A stretch of DNA of 10,615 nt, taken from positions 378,885-389,499 of the forward strand of contig NW_020170419.1 of assembly GCF_000524195.1 (NCBI RefSeq). The letters run 5' to 3'. Shown here piece after piece: positions 1 through 7,523 of the stretch. The notes beneath the pieces are model-generated. The model did no database searches. It was not told where the DNA came from and was given only the letters and a program-made list of their open reading frames with translations. The position numbers and the translations under genes are program-made. Position 1 is the first letter of the stretch. Every line of letters starts with the position of its first letter. The stretch comes from Echinococcus granulosus. Lineage: Eukaryota > Platyhelminthes > Cestoda > Cyclophyllidea > Taeniidae.

Positions 1-7
1 GCTACAC

Positions 8-370
8 AAAAAGATCCTAGAATAACATTCAACAACTAACAGAGGAGGCATGCATTCGTACTCGTTTCTGTGATGTGCCACTTGGTCCGACTGTCTAAAG
101 GGAAAAATATTTACCTCAATAATGAAGCAAGCAATTATAGTGAAGGGGGTTCAATGCACAATGTCAACGAGTTACCCACTCGTGCACACACAAACAAAGC
201 AACCTTAGACTAATGACTGGGAGGGAGGTGCGCATTCTTACCAGTTTATGTGATGGACCAGTTTTATAGACTGTCTAATAGGACAAAGGATAGACATAGG
301 CAATTGAGTAGGCATTCGCTCGGCTATAGAACGATTTGCAAACTATCAATGTATCGAGGTACCCACCTTC
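8..370. repeat. two diverged tandem copies, period about 180-187 bp
   Basis: Matching landmarks recur in the same order. These are GGAGGCATGCATTCGTA (44-60) with GGAGGTGCGCATTCTTA (224-240); TGTGATGTGCCA with TGTGATGGACCA; GACTGTCTAAAGG with GACTGTCTAATAGG (90 and 270); and CAATGTCAACGAG with CAATGTATCGAG (159 and 347), each followed by TACCCAC. The offset is 180 in the first half and 187-188 later, so small insertions have accumulated. The first copy may begin before the window. No open frame is conserved between the copies, and I do not know the repeat family. Confidence 0.6.
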
Positions 371-397
371 CCTCCCAAGAGTATATTGGGAGGAAGG
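366..397. repeat. imperfect hairpin at the end of the tandem repeat
   Basis: CCTTCCCTCCCAA and TTGGGAGGAAGG form a 12-bp stem with one bulged base around the loop GAGTATA. It lies just where the similarity between the two tandem copies ends. It could be a duplication boundary or only a product of the local purine and pyrimidine bias. Confidence 0.4.
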
Positions 398-627
398 ACG
401 AAATAAGTGGGGTCTAGGATGAGCTAAAGCAGAGGAAAGGAATGGAAAACCTAAATTCCGTTGCAATGAGAGGCAGTAGGCGATGAGTGATAAAGTATAG
501 TCATTAGTAAGGTGTAGAGTAGTCTAATCTGTGTCTAGTCTGGCAAGTGGATAAGGGGGATGCGGACACATGCAACAAAAAATGGGTCGAATTCACCAAA
601 ATGACATTGGGGAAGAATGACGCAAAA

Positions 628-643
628 GGAGGAGGAGGAGGAG
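628..643. repeat. GGA trinucleotide microsatellite
   Basis: Five tandem GGA units lie inside a longer polypurine stretch on the plus strand. This is a simple repeat and no coding role is evident. Confidence 0.6.
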
Positions 644-1116
644 ATAGGGGAGAAGTAAATTTGGCTTTGGAGGATGTCAAGATGAGAAAACAAACCGGAG
701 GTGGGAGAGAAAGGAGTCCTGGCCTCATTGAAGTGCAACTTAGGGAGATAAGTGCATGAGAATGCATCTGGTTATCAAAATCTGTTAGGTGCTGTCGAGA
801 CATGATGCAGGATGAGGTGTGGTGATGCATAACGTGAGACGCAATGCAGTAAGAGAAGAATGAGATACTCACAGAAGTGGCATTGGACTGGAATTTGCGT
901 ACGAAAGAGGAGACAGGAGGATTTTGCCGCCTTCATCTGTCCGAACATATCACTTGGCCCTACCAGTTTGCACTGTATGCTAATATCTGCGCGACAAAGT
1001 GGGAAAACCTCATTTTACCCCAAAATCTTTCTAGCCCTATTCGAAGTGGCAAATGAAGTAGCACTTGAATGATGGGGCATGAAAGCAGCTACAAAGTATA
1101 AATGATATAGCAAATA

Positions 1117-1172
1117 GCTTAGTCTAATGCAACCTAGTTAAGCCTAATCTAGCCCAACGTAGCTTGGCTTAT
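1117..1172. repeat. degenerate short repeat of CTAAT/CTAG-type words
   Basis: Words such as GTCTAATGCAACC, GCCTAATCTAGCCC and CAACGTAGC follow each other at roughly 10-15 base steps, suggesting a decayed minisatellite. The units are too diverged to fix a period by eye. Confidence 0.3.
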
Positions 1173-1518
1173 TACCGTGCTTCTACAATGAGCAAATGGC
1201 ACAGCAAATAAACGTGATTGAGTACATCTGCTGCTGATTTCACGTTTGTAAAATGCAGTAAGAAGATCCGTCAAGATAATTGATTGCTATGAGATTGGCA
1301 AATGTTAGTTTTTTGGTAAATCTCTCTAATCCTGTGCTTGCATAAATTCCTGCCCCTCACTATAGTGGAGGGTATGGGTAATTCGACCTCACCGGGGGAA
1401 GCGAAGAACAATAAATGTTCAGCTAAAAAGGGAAAAGAAGTAAACAAAGAGGAAGAAAGGAATGGGAAAGGCAGGGAACAATAGGGAATGAAATGTGCGA
1501 ATATGAAATGATGCTATG

Positions 1519-1541
1519 TACAGGGTGGGCCAAATAAGAAC
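1519..1541 (+). mobile_element. single sequence resembling a Tc1/mariner terminal repeat
   Basis: A TA dinucleotide is followed by CAGGGTGGGCCAAATAAGAA. Many Tc1/mariner elements insert at TA and have ends beginning CAGGGTG or similar. I found no matching inverted end (TTGGCCCACCCTG) to the right and no transposase frame, so this would be a solitary end or a relic. The resemblance is from general knowledge of the superfamily and is not a sequence match. Confidence 0.2.
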
Positions 1542-1548
1542 AGTTTTT

Positions 1549-1571
1549 ATGATAAGGTACTGCGTTATCAT
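1549..1571. repeat. 7-bp perfect hairpin
   Basis: ATGATAA and TTATCAT flank a nine-base loop, just inside the transposon-end-like sequence. It may be a subterminal structure of that relic or chance. Confidence 0.35.
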
Positions 1572-1584
1572 TAGGTTACTTCTT

Positions 1585-1631
1585 TTGTCTGTTCATCTGT
1601 TCATTCATTCCTTTATCTACCTATCTGCCCA
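1585..1631. repeat. degenerate tetranucleotide microsatellite
   Basis: The run mixes TCTG, TTCA and ATCT units (for example GTTCATCTGTTCATTCATTC, then TATCTACCTATCTGCCC). It reads as an old, interrupted four-base repeat. Confidence 0.45.
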
Positions 1632-1793
1632 TGCAACCGCTGTAACCATGGATTACGGAAAGAGTTGGAATAACTATGTATTCGAATGACGTGAGGTTGG
1701 CGCGCCTGCTGTGGGCACACAGACTTCTCTTGACATGTCCATTCAAAAACGCTTCCATCTGAGACAATAGCTGGGATGATGCAAGCAAATAAA

Positions 1794-1806
1794 GGGGGGG
1801 GGGGGG
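1794..1806. repeat. homopolymer run of 13 G
   Basis: Thirteen consecutive G lie between AATAAA and AAATAG. It is the longest G/C homopolymer in the window. The length is likely polymorphic and prone to sequencing error. The Pro-rich minus-strand frame over it is an artefact of the run. Confidence 0.7.
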
Positions 1807-2939
1807 AAATAGAAAGCAGAAGAGACGTTACCAAGGGAATAAGGGAAGAGGTGTCATGACTCACCCTTAATTTCTCTGAATTCCATCCGTTCCGATTTAA
1901 AGCTTCTTAATAATTACTTGAACGGTAATGCCAAAGTGGAATTGTTAAAGATGCAACGATAGGCATATTCGCGTGAAATGCCACAAGTATCACACTCCTC
2001 CATATGTTGGTCTGACTTCGTTTAGTAATACTGCCTAGATTCTAGTACAAGAATTTAAATTTAAAAGATGAATTTATGCACATTAATTTGCCCATATGGT
2101 TTTAGAATGTAACATTTTGGTTGTGTCAGCAATCTGGCCCTAAGCACTATTTTAAATTTGGTGGTAGTACGGCATGCCGTTTGGCTGTCAAGTAAACTCA
2201 AATGATCTAGGGGCTTAATTACATCCCATCAATTGCATCCTTTGACCTTACAAAACACACAGACATCTGTGATGTGACTAAAAATCACTCGTTGCCCTTT
2301 TGTGAATTTGAGAGGACGTCATGCCAGATGGCACTACAACACTGTCTTGGTAACAAGATCTCCGTCTTCATACTCACATTAGCCTCTCACGCATTGTGCC
2401 TAGAGCGTCATAGGACATGAAAATAGATTACGCGCACTAAGAAAGCTGTTAAATTAATTTGTAAAAAAAGGGAAGTCTTAATAGGATAGAATGTCATTTT
2501 GTATGAGGCAGACAGTGTATTTTTGACAACTCACGACAAATAACGAGCCAAGGACATGCCCATCAGGGCTTTTTAACGGTTGGCACAATGTCCAATTTGT
2601 TCGAAATTATACTACTCTGTACTGATTACACAATCATGGGCGGAAGAATTCATATACAATACACAACGAACAACCTCAATATGATCAGCAGAAAAGGATG
2701 GAATGAAAGAGGAGCCTTTGAGCTGCGGATTAATTTGCACCAAATTTAAGTGACCATAACGTTGCTCACTATAGCTGGTGTCGAAATCCGTTGGCTATAA
2801 TAAGAACATCTTTCTCTGCGGCCTAAGCAATAGCAATTTTGTCGATAATTAAACCTTTAAACTAAAATCACTTAGGAATCGCGGATGGATTAATAGCATT
2901 ATGAATTGACCAACCTGCTAATTTTTTTAATATCCGGCC

Positions 2940-2970
2940 GGTTAGCTAAGCATGGGTGCTATTGCTAACC
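2940..2970. repeat. hairpin with 7-bp arms
   Basis: GGTTAGC and GCTAACC are perfect inverted arms around a 17-base loop, next to the palindrome CCGGCCGG at 2935. No gene lies beside it. Confidence 0.35.
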
Positions 2971-3181
2971 CCGTCCCAGTCACACACCGATTTGTCATTT
3001 ACAGCTGGTAGATGCACAAGATAAATGTCCTTGATTTGGTGCCTTCACTATGGCAGTTTATTACCGCTTAGCCGAAAAATTATCGTGGTTGGCTGATGCA
3101 CCAACAAACTAGGATTATTCAGCCTTGGTAGATTAGGGTTTTGGTAATGGATTCCTCTTCACAGCGCCAACAACAACTACT

Positions 3182-3210
3182 TCCCTTTAATTTGCTTAAT
3201 TAAAGAGGGA
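3182..3210. repeat. imperfect 11-bp hairpin
   Basis: TCCCTTTAATT pairs with AATTAAAGAGGGA apart from a two-base bulge, with a five-base loop TGCTT. No neighbouring gene suggests a function. Confidence 0.35.
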
Positions 3211-4102
3211 AGAATGGAAGGACATTTGAGATCTACTTCTCTTGCAACGAAAAGTCTGTTTTTGCCCCAGATATCGAATGTTTCGTTTAAAATACAATGG
3301 CAATTTACTCGCCCCGGTAGACGGCATCAAGTAGGCGAAATGAATCTAGAACTAAAGCATTCTTTAGCTTAACATTAATGAGCAGACAAGTGTACTACAC
3401 GAGACAACTGCAAAATTTGTGGTTTTCGTCTTCCAATACGCAAAACATATAAATAACCTAAGCTGATATTCCTATCAGCGATCAGGGGGAAATCACAAAT
3501 AAACGTCAAATGATACAATCTTACCGATGGCATATTTAAATGGGGACTTAGTGTCAACGCTAAGCTGCTTTTGTCAGATTTGATTCACGATTGCAGAAAA
3601 CCGCAAGCCGCCGAATGGGAATTTCGCGCAAGGGAACCCAATCAAATATGGAAGGGTATTCTACACCCATACATTCTAAATCTAGCATTACGATTGGGAT
3701 AGCGATTTTACTATTTTTCACCTTAGGACTTAAAAGTTGCGTTAGGGTTGACTAAAACCAGAATTTTGGTAAAAACTTTTCATCATAACAAACTTTGATT
3801 TTACTTCGCCACTGAAAATTAGGGGGCAAGAAATACGCTCCCACTCAGTTCACTTTACTTGCACAAGATGGTGCTGCACAAATCATATCAGGCATGATCC
3901 TGTCCGTTTGGCTCTCTAGGCGTAAAAAATGCGCATTTAGACACACTGTCTAGAAGTTCCTAGAGTGTCTTTGTTAGTATTTCGGAGGCTAAATTAAGAA
4001 AAATCCTGGCAGGAGCAAAGGTTAAGGTACCTGAGTGCTAACGAGAGATGAAAGCAGCAATCAGTAATGAAATAAAGCGGTATAATTATCAAAATTTTTT
4101 AG

Positions 4103-4288
4103 TTGGCTGTCATTAGATTTAACAAGCTACACTTACTATTACACCCTGATATCATAGCAATGGAAGGTGAAACGGAACAAACTCATCGTGACATTGCTTG
4201 CATCACCATTAACTACAGCACCAGCGCTGGTCCATATATTTTAATGCCTGTACTTTTATTGCTTCTCTTTTTTGAGTCGAATAGATGA
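4103..4288 (+). CDS. candidate terminal exon with hydrophobic C-terminus (weak)
   Basis: An open frame of 61 codons begins directly after a T-rich acceptor-like sequence (ATTTTTTAG, ending at 4102) and stops at TGA 4286-4288. The residues end STSAGPYILMPVLLLLLFF followed by ESNR. That is small residues followed by a hydrophobic run, the arrangement of a GPI-anchor signal or a tail membrane span, although the charged last four residues are not typical of a GPI signal. An AATAAA lies 11 bases after the stop. I could not find the preceding exon, and the frame is short, so this remains tentative. The family is unknown. Confidence 0.18.
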   Translation: MAVIRFNKLHLLLHPDIIAMEGETEQTHRDIACITINYSTSAGPYILMPVLLLLLFFESNR

Positions 4289-4298
4289 ACTGTTGATA

Positions 4299-4346
4299 AA
4301 TAAAGACACTAAATTTACCACAAATAATAGCATAATAAATAATAAA
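4299..4346 (+). terminator. cluster of three AATAAA hexamers
   Basis: AATAAA occurs at 4299-4304, 4334-4339 and 4341-4346 within an A-rich stretch. It could serve as the 3' end of a plus-strand transcript that includes the open frame ending at 4288. An AT-rich background produces such clusters by chance, and no clear GT-rich element follows. Confidence 0.2.
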
Positions 4347-4349
4347 AAA

Positions 4350-4923
4350 TACTTTGACGACTGATGGATGCGCATAATAAAGCACTTAAAACATATTTCC
4401 ACCAGCCGGATTATGCTTGACATTTCCAAAATGAGCGTAAATTACGACTGGACAAACTCGCTCTGTCAAATGCACACCAACATGATACTCCATTGTTCGT
4501 ATCAAGGCAAAAGTAGGAATTATACTGCCTGCCCTCAACCAATGGCTTATAGCATCTTACGTGCCATTCATCCGAATTGAGTGAAGCCGCAAATCGATTT
4601 TCGACCCGACAATTGAATTTTGCCTTGACATATCTTGGGCAAACTTCTTTAGGGTATAGGCAGTTTGTCTACCAAAGTAGCTGTTCTGGAGCATAAAACC
4701 TACTTTATTTGTCTTCTCCTCCCTTTTTTAAAGCCAGTATATACTCATACCCATTGAACGAAATGCTGAGTGTTACCGATAGTGCCAGCGCGATTCCTTT
4801 GTAAATTCCGACGCTGACTTCTACTTTAAAAGAACCTTTACGAAGGCAAGTAGCTCAGTTTAACTTCCAAAATCATTGTTATTCTATGGTTAAGTACTGA
4901 ATCAAATGACCCCTATGTCATGT
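4350..4923. other. intergenic stretch, nothing recognised
   Basis: Short open frames here lack splice signals, domain content and length. I see no repeat or RNA gene. It precedes the TATA-like element at 4924. Confidence 0.4.
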
Positions 4924-4931
4924 TATATATA
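4924..4931 (+). promoter_or_regulatory. TATA-like element
   Basis: TATATATA at 4924-4931 lies about 95 bases before the ATG at 5025. That spacing would put transcription start near 4955 and leave a 5' untranslated region of about 70 bases. TATA-like strings are common by chance in AT-rich DNA, so this counts only together with the candidate exon. Confidence 0.15.
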
Positions 4932-5024
4932 GTGCTAGCAAATTTAAGATAGCAGTCTTTTTTCGCAACGATTTCGGCGTTTTGTACATCTGCGGCTTGT
5001 CCTTTAATTGTTAATTTTGCAAAT

Positions 5025-5093
5025 ATGCCTGTACGCATACAGTTCCTCAGGGGAAGTTCGTCTCTCAAAAAGTGGACGCCACTGGAAGGAGAT
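5025..5093 (+). CDS. candidate first coding exon (weak)
   Basis: An ATG with A at -3 opens 23 codons, beginning MPVRIQFLRGSSSLKK and ending WTPLEGD, up to a donor-like GTGAGG at 5094. Unspliced, the frame ends at TGA 5103-5105. The stretch looks more coding than its surroundings and lies about 95 bases downstream of a TATA-like sequence. It ends in phase 0, which is compatible with an acceptor AG at 6413-6414 that would join it to the first exon of the plus-strand gene and add a 24-residue N-terminus. The link is inference and the region is short enough to be chance. Confidence 0.2.
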
Positions 5094-5105
5094 GTGAGGG
5101 TTTGA

Positions 5106-5906
5106 TAAAGTCAAAGGGTGGACATTTCACGTATGCACAAATTCGTGCATTGCAGACCATATTTCGGATGGGAATTGATGTTCTCGATTTCATGAAGACA
5201 CTTCATGGGCTACCTTCATTCTCAAGGTATAGGTAGGTGTGAAAAGAAAATGAATCGTTGGTCTCGCTTTATGTGAGGGAGAAAGTAAAATTTAGGACAG
5301 GCAAGTTGCGTATCAGATGAAGTGCTTAGCACCACTGTGAGTACCCTAGAACAAAGCTAAGCCTGCTTGCTGGTTAGAGCTAATCCATATTAGAGAAGCA
5401 GGACCAAGTGTTATACATTACAGAAATAACATAGATGAAATTTTGAAGGAAATAGCAGCTAGTAGTATCTGAATCAATTATGCAATGGGAAAGGTAGAAC
5501 GAAGGAAGAAAGGAGTGAGAGAAGCGACATCTCCAGCTGACGTTGTGAAAAACACCAATGGGAGCTGTAGACATTTGCCTATCCCCACCGCTAATGCCAT
5601 AAATGGCTCGAAAGACAATTTACCAGTAATCGTGCATTGCTCACCAAGGTGGCGAAACCTATGTGTCCATTAATTGGACAGCATTTTTGAATCCTTTTCA
5701 TGAAATATATGCGAGAAAGCATAATACAATGATGCGATGAAGGCATTTTGTACAAAATAATCTATATACAGGTAGGCTACGGTCAGTGGGTTTATGTAGA
5801 GAAAGTATAACCAATAATATCAGGAAGAGTCACCGAGTGGGAAGTAGAGGATCATCAGAATGAGGATGCCATCCCATTAACCTATGGAAATGGTGTGAGC
5901 AAACTT
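5106..5906. other. non-coding stretch or possible intron
   Basis: No convincing gene. If the candidate exon at 5025-5093 belongs with the gene at 6418, this is the first part of its intron. Short overlapping frames at 5380-5673 on both strands lack domain content. Confidence 0.35.
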
Positions 5907-6341
5907 CTATTTATTCTTCCCAAGGAGTGTAGGCAACTCGTCAACATGACTGACTGCAGGTGTCCCACAAACACTATCATGGGGCAGAAGAATAGGATTG
6001 GTGAAATCGGAGTTTGCAAAGAGCTCCTCAATTTTGTTAGGTGTGAATACGGCTTTAGCTAACTCCACAGAATTCGGTGGCACCGTCATCAACTGGCAAA
6101 TGCCGTCTTTATCGAGTTTACAATGAAGTCTACGGTTCATTAGGGACATTTCCTTGCCGTATACAGCCTCAAGAAGCATGGGATCACGCCGATCCCCCAC
6201 AAAGTCATTTGAGGCCTTGCGAAGTGTCAGTTGAGAGAGAAGATAAGGTTGCCGTACCGTGCAAGAAATCACCTCTTTCCAATCAACACCACGAGAGAAG
6301 TCAAGATTCTTGACTCCTGAGATGTCTTGCTTCAAATGCTT
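5907..6341 (-). CDS. protein-like open frame without early ATG; terminal exon or gene fragment
   Basis: This is the longest open frame in the window: 144 codons between a TAG at 6342-6344 and the stop TAG at 5907-5909. The composition is that of an ordinary soluble protein (balanced Leu, Val, Asp, Lys, with Trp and Cys present) and is not low complexity. The segments GVDWKEVISCTVRQPYLLSQ and KASNDFVGDRRDPMLLEAVY are typical of the text. No ATG occurs in about the first 54 codons, so it is unlikely to be a complete single-exon gene. The bases just upstream read CCTCTAG on the minus strand, a possible acceptor, so it may be a terminal exon whose earlier exons lie above 6342, inside the plus-strand gene. 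A truncated retrocopy is the alternative, although no poly(A) tract follows it. I do not recognise the family. A chance frame of this length is uncommon but not excluded in 10 kb. Confidence 0.45.
   Translation of the reverse strand, partial: KHLKQDISGVKNLDFSRGVDWKEVISCTVRQPYLLSQLTLRKASNDFVGDRRDPMLLEAVYGKEMSLMNRRLHCKLDKDGICQLMTVPPNSVELAKAVFTPNKIEELFANSDFTNPILLPHDSVCGTPAVSHVDELPTLLGKNK
5910..5915 (-). terminator. possible poly(A) signal overlapping the last codons
   Basis: The last two sense codons of the minus-strand frame, Asn-Lys, are written AAT AAA and are followed at once by TAG. The hexamer AATAAA therefore abuts the stop. No other AATAAA was seen on this strand in the 100 or so bases beyond. 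If used, the 3' untranslated region would be only a few tens of bases. It may be coincidental. Confidence 0.2.
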
Positions 6342-6417
6342 CTAGAGGCATGCTGTCAAATCACGCGATTAGCGTTGACAAAAAACACTCAGCCAATCGT
6401 ATCAGTATGCGCAGAAC

Positions 6418-7523
6418 ATGGGACGAATCTGGGATAACATGAAATTGATATTTGAAGAGAAATCCAAGGTCAAATTTTATGTTGCTGCTTTTGAACAGGT
6501 AAGAGATGGGGCAATTTTGGGGAAAGAGGAAAGCGACAAAACACGTAAGTTAATATTTCACTGTTACCATCTTTCACCTTCCTTCGGTTCGCCTTTCTTT
6601 CATTCTCTCCTTTGCACTTTAGTTTTCATAACCAAGTTATGTGCAGAATAGTTCATTGGAAATTGGAAATTGCTCATGCATACACTGTGCTTACTTTGCT
6701 CCTTGCTAGTTGTGAATTGTCTACCTGGTGCATATTTTATTCATTGAAATCCACAAAACCCTGATTTCCCTGCTGGCTATGGAATTTTTGCTGTTTAATT
6801 ACAGCTTCTTTTTTCCTCGCGTTCTTTTTTATTCCGAGCTAACGATGCTCAACCCGTTTTGACTGAAACAGCTGGCGTCGATTGGGATTCAATGAGTTCC
6901 ACCTCCACAGCTGTCTCTGCATTTACATCTGCATTCACCCCCGACTCTAAGATTACATCTTCCTCAACCTCGACCACCTCACGCAGGTGTGCTAACCAAA
7001 AGGACAGGATGGATGATGTTGGTCTCATGAATCGGCGAAAATTGGCAAAATGTGGCATCCTTAAAATGCGCACTTATATTTTTGCTCCCCGATATTAACC
7101 TTACAAGTGATTTTTTTATGTTTGCACTGTATTGTACTCGTGTTGACTTTCCTGCTCATTCGCTTTACTTTTTAGTGGTAAACATATCGATTTAAAATAT
7201 TTGCATCCACTTTTGTTAGGCATACATCCAAAGCTACACGGAACTTGATATACTCCATTTCGTTAGAATAACTGCAGGTTCAAGCCCTTGATTATATGTG
7301 GCTAGGTCACAGTAAACAATCACTTTGATGTGCGCTTGTTTAGCTCGGTAGTAGAAGCATGCATTTATAACTTTTGAGCTAGTATTGCCAATCCAGTTGG
7401 TACCGTGATAGAAGAGATCAGCAGGTGGCAAACGGCATTCACTGATAATTAATGCAATTTCCCATTTCCTCATTTCTCAGTTCGAAAAAGGATGAGTCCG
7501 GTCTCCCCTCCTCAACGGCGTAA
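6418..7523 (+). CDS. three-exon gene, small Ser/Thr-rich protein of unknown function
   Basis: Proposed exons are 6418-6544, 6839-6986 and 7481-7523 (stop TAA at 7521-7523), giving 105 residues. Seen directly: ATG in a good context (A at -3, G at +4); donor GTAAGT at 6545; pyrimidine-rich acceptor ending in AG at 6838; donor GTGTGC after CGCAG at 6987; and a very pyrimidine-rich acceptor TTTCTCAG ending at 7480. The phases agree at both junctions: exon 1 leaves one base (codon 43 becomes CCT, Pro) and exon 2 leaves two (codon 92 becomes AGT, Ser). Residues 1-42 are charged and could be helical (WDNMKLIFEEKSK, then VAAFEQVRDG). Residues 60-93 are about two-thirds Ser/Thr, and the tail is SSKKDESGLPSSTA. 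There is no signal peptide or membrane span. I do not recognise the family. The frame stays open upstream to 6379 (stop TGA at 6376-6378), so the first exon may instead be internal, with an acceptor AG at 6413-6414, making this the C-terminal end of a longer protein. Confidence is good for a spliced gene and moderate for the exact ends. Confidence 0.6.
6545..6838 (+). other. intron 1 of the Ser/Thr-rich gene
   Basis: This 294-bp GT-AG intron starts with the strong donor GTAAGT and ends after a long T/C tract at ATTCCGAG. An earlier in-frame donor (CAG then GTAAGA) lies at 6499 but would change the phase and break the join to 6839. A second acceptor at 6870-6871 (AAACAG) is in the same phase and would shorten exon 2 by 33 bases. 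An AG at 6803-6804 follows a good TTTAATTACAG, but with the 6544 donor it gives a stop after 12 codons. Confidence 0.55.
6987..7480 (+). other. intron 2 of the Ser/Thr-rich gene
   Basis: This 494-bp intron begins GTGTGC after CGCAG and ends with the pyrimidine run CCCATTTCCTCATTTCTCAG, the best acceptor in the window. CACTGAT at 7440-7446, about 35 bases upstream, is a plausible branch site. If the intron were retained, the reading frame would continue to a TAA at 7096-7098 and give a different C-terminus. The spliced tail keeps the Ser/Thr-rich composition and is preferred. Confidence 0.55.
7277..7287 (+). other. isolated tRNA B-box-like sequence inside intron 2
   Basis: GGTTCAAGCCC resembles the internal B box of polymerase III promoters (GGTTCGANTCC). 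No A box or cloverleaf stems were found upstream, so this is at best a decayed tRNA-derived SINE fragment and probably chance. Confidence 0.12.

Larger units (their letters stand above)
371..1500. other. non-coding stretch with purine-rich tracts
   Basis: I see no convincing gene here. Plus-strand purines dominate at 600-715, including the (GGA)n run at 628-643, and again at 1425-1500, where short A/G runs are broken by few pyrimidines. The short open frames on both strands are by-products of this bias: the minus-strand ones are Pro/Ser-rich low complexity. The frame at 860-1072 has no recognisable domain and no ATG context or splice signals to support it. Confidence 0.45.
1865..4102. other. 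long intergenic stretch without a convincing gene
   Basis: No open frame with protein-like composition and supporting splice signals was seen on either strand. Small structures include the 10-bp palindrome CGGCATGCCG (2170-2179); a hairpin with GGTTAGC/GCTAACC arms (2940-2970); an imperfect hairpin TCCCTTTAATT/AATTAAAGAGGGA (3182-3210); and another with AGACACACT/AGAGTGTCT arms (3939-3970). None has an assigned function. Confidence 0.45.

Noticed and set aside
504..872. Minus-strand 122-codon frame rich in Ser, Pro and His
   Set aside because: It is explained by the purine-rich plus strand (GGA repeats give Ser/Pro codons in reverse). Composition is low complexity.
860..1072. Plus-strand frame with SARQSGKTSF, reminiscent of an ATP-binding P-loop
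   Set aside because: The required Gly or Ala five residues before the GK pair is Ser, and no other ATPase motif is present.
1613..1864. Minus-strand 83-codon frame with ATG and a hydrophobic, Pro-containing start
   Set aside because: The Pro run is only the G13 homopolymer read in reverse, and the rest overlaps a microsatellite. There is no family resemblance or splice support.
5485..5673. A plus-strand frame containing VIVHCS, which recalls the protein tyrosine phosphatase signature
   Set aside because: The signature needs Arg six residues after the Cys. Here Arg is at five and Asn at six, the Gly residues are absent, and no WPD-like segment precedes it.
6077..6313. Plus-strand frame opposite the minus-strand long frame
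   Set aside because: Overlaps the better minus-strand frame and has less protein-like content.
6849..7098. Acidic minus-strand frame opposite exon 2, and the exon 2 frame read through the donor
   Set aside because: The minus frame is the complement of Ser/Thr codons. The read-through loses the Ser/Thr character and ignores a good donor, an intron and a matching downstream exon.
7234..7473. Minus-strand 79-codon frame within intron 2
   Set aside because: It lies wholly inside a predicted intron, with no family resemblance and no splice or poly(A) support.
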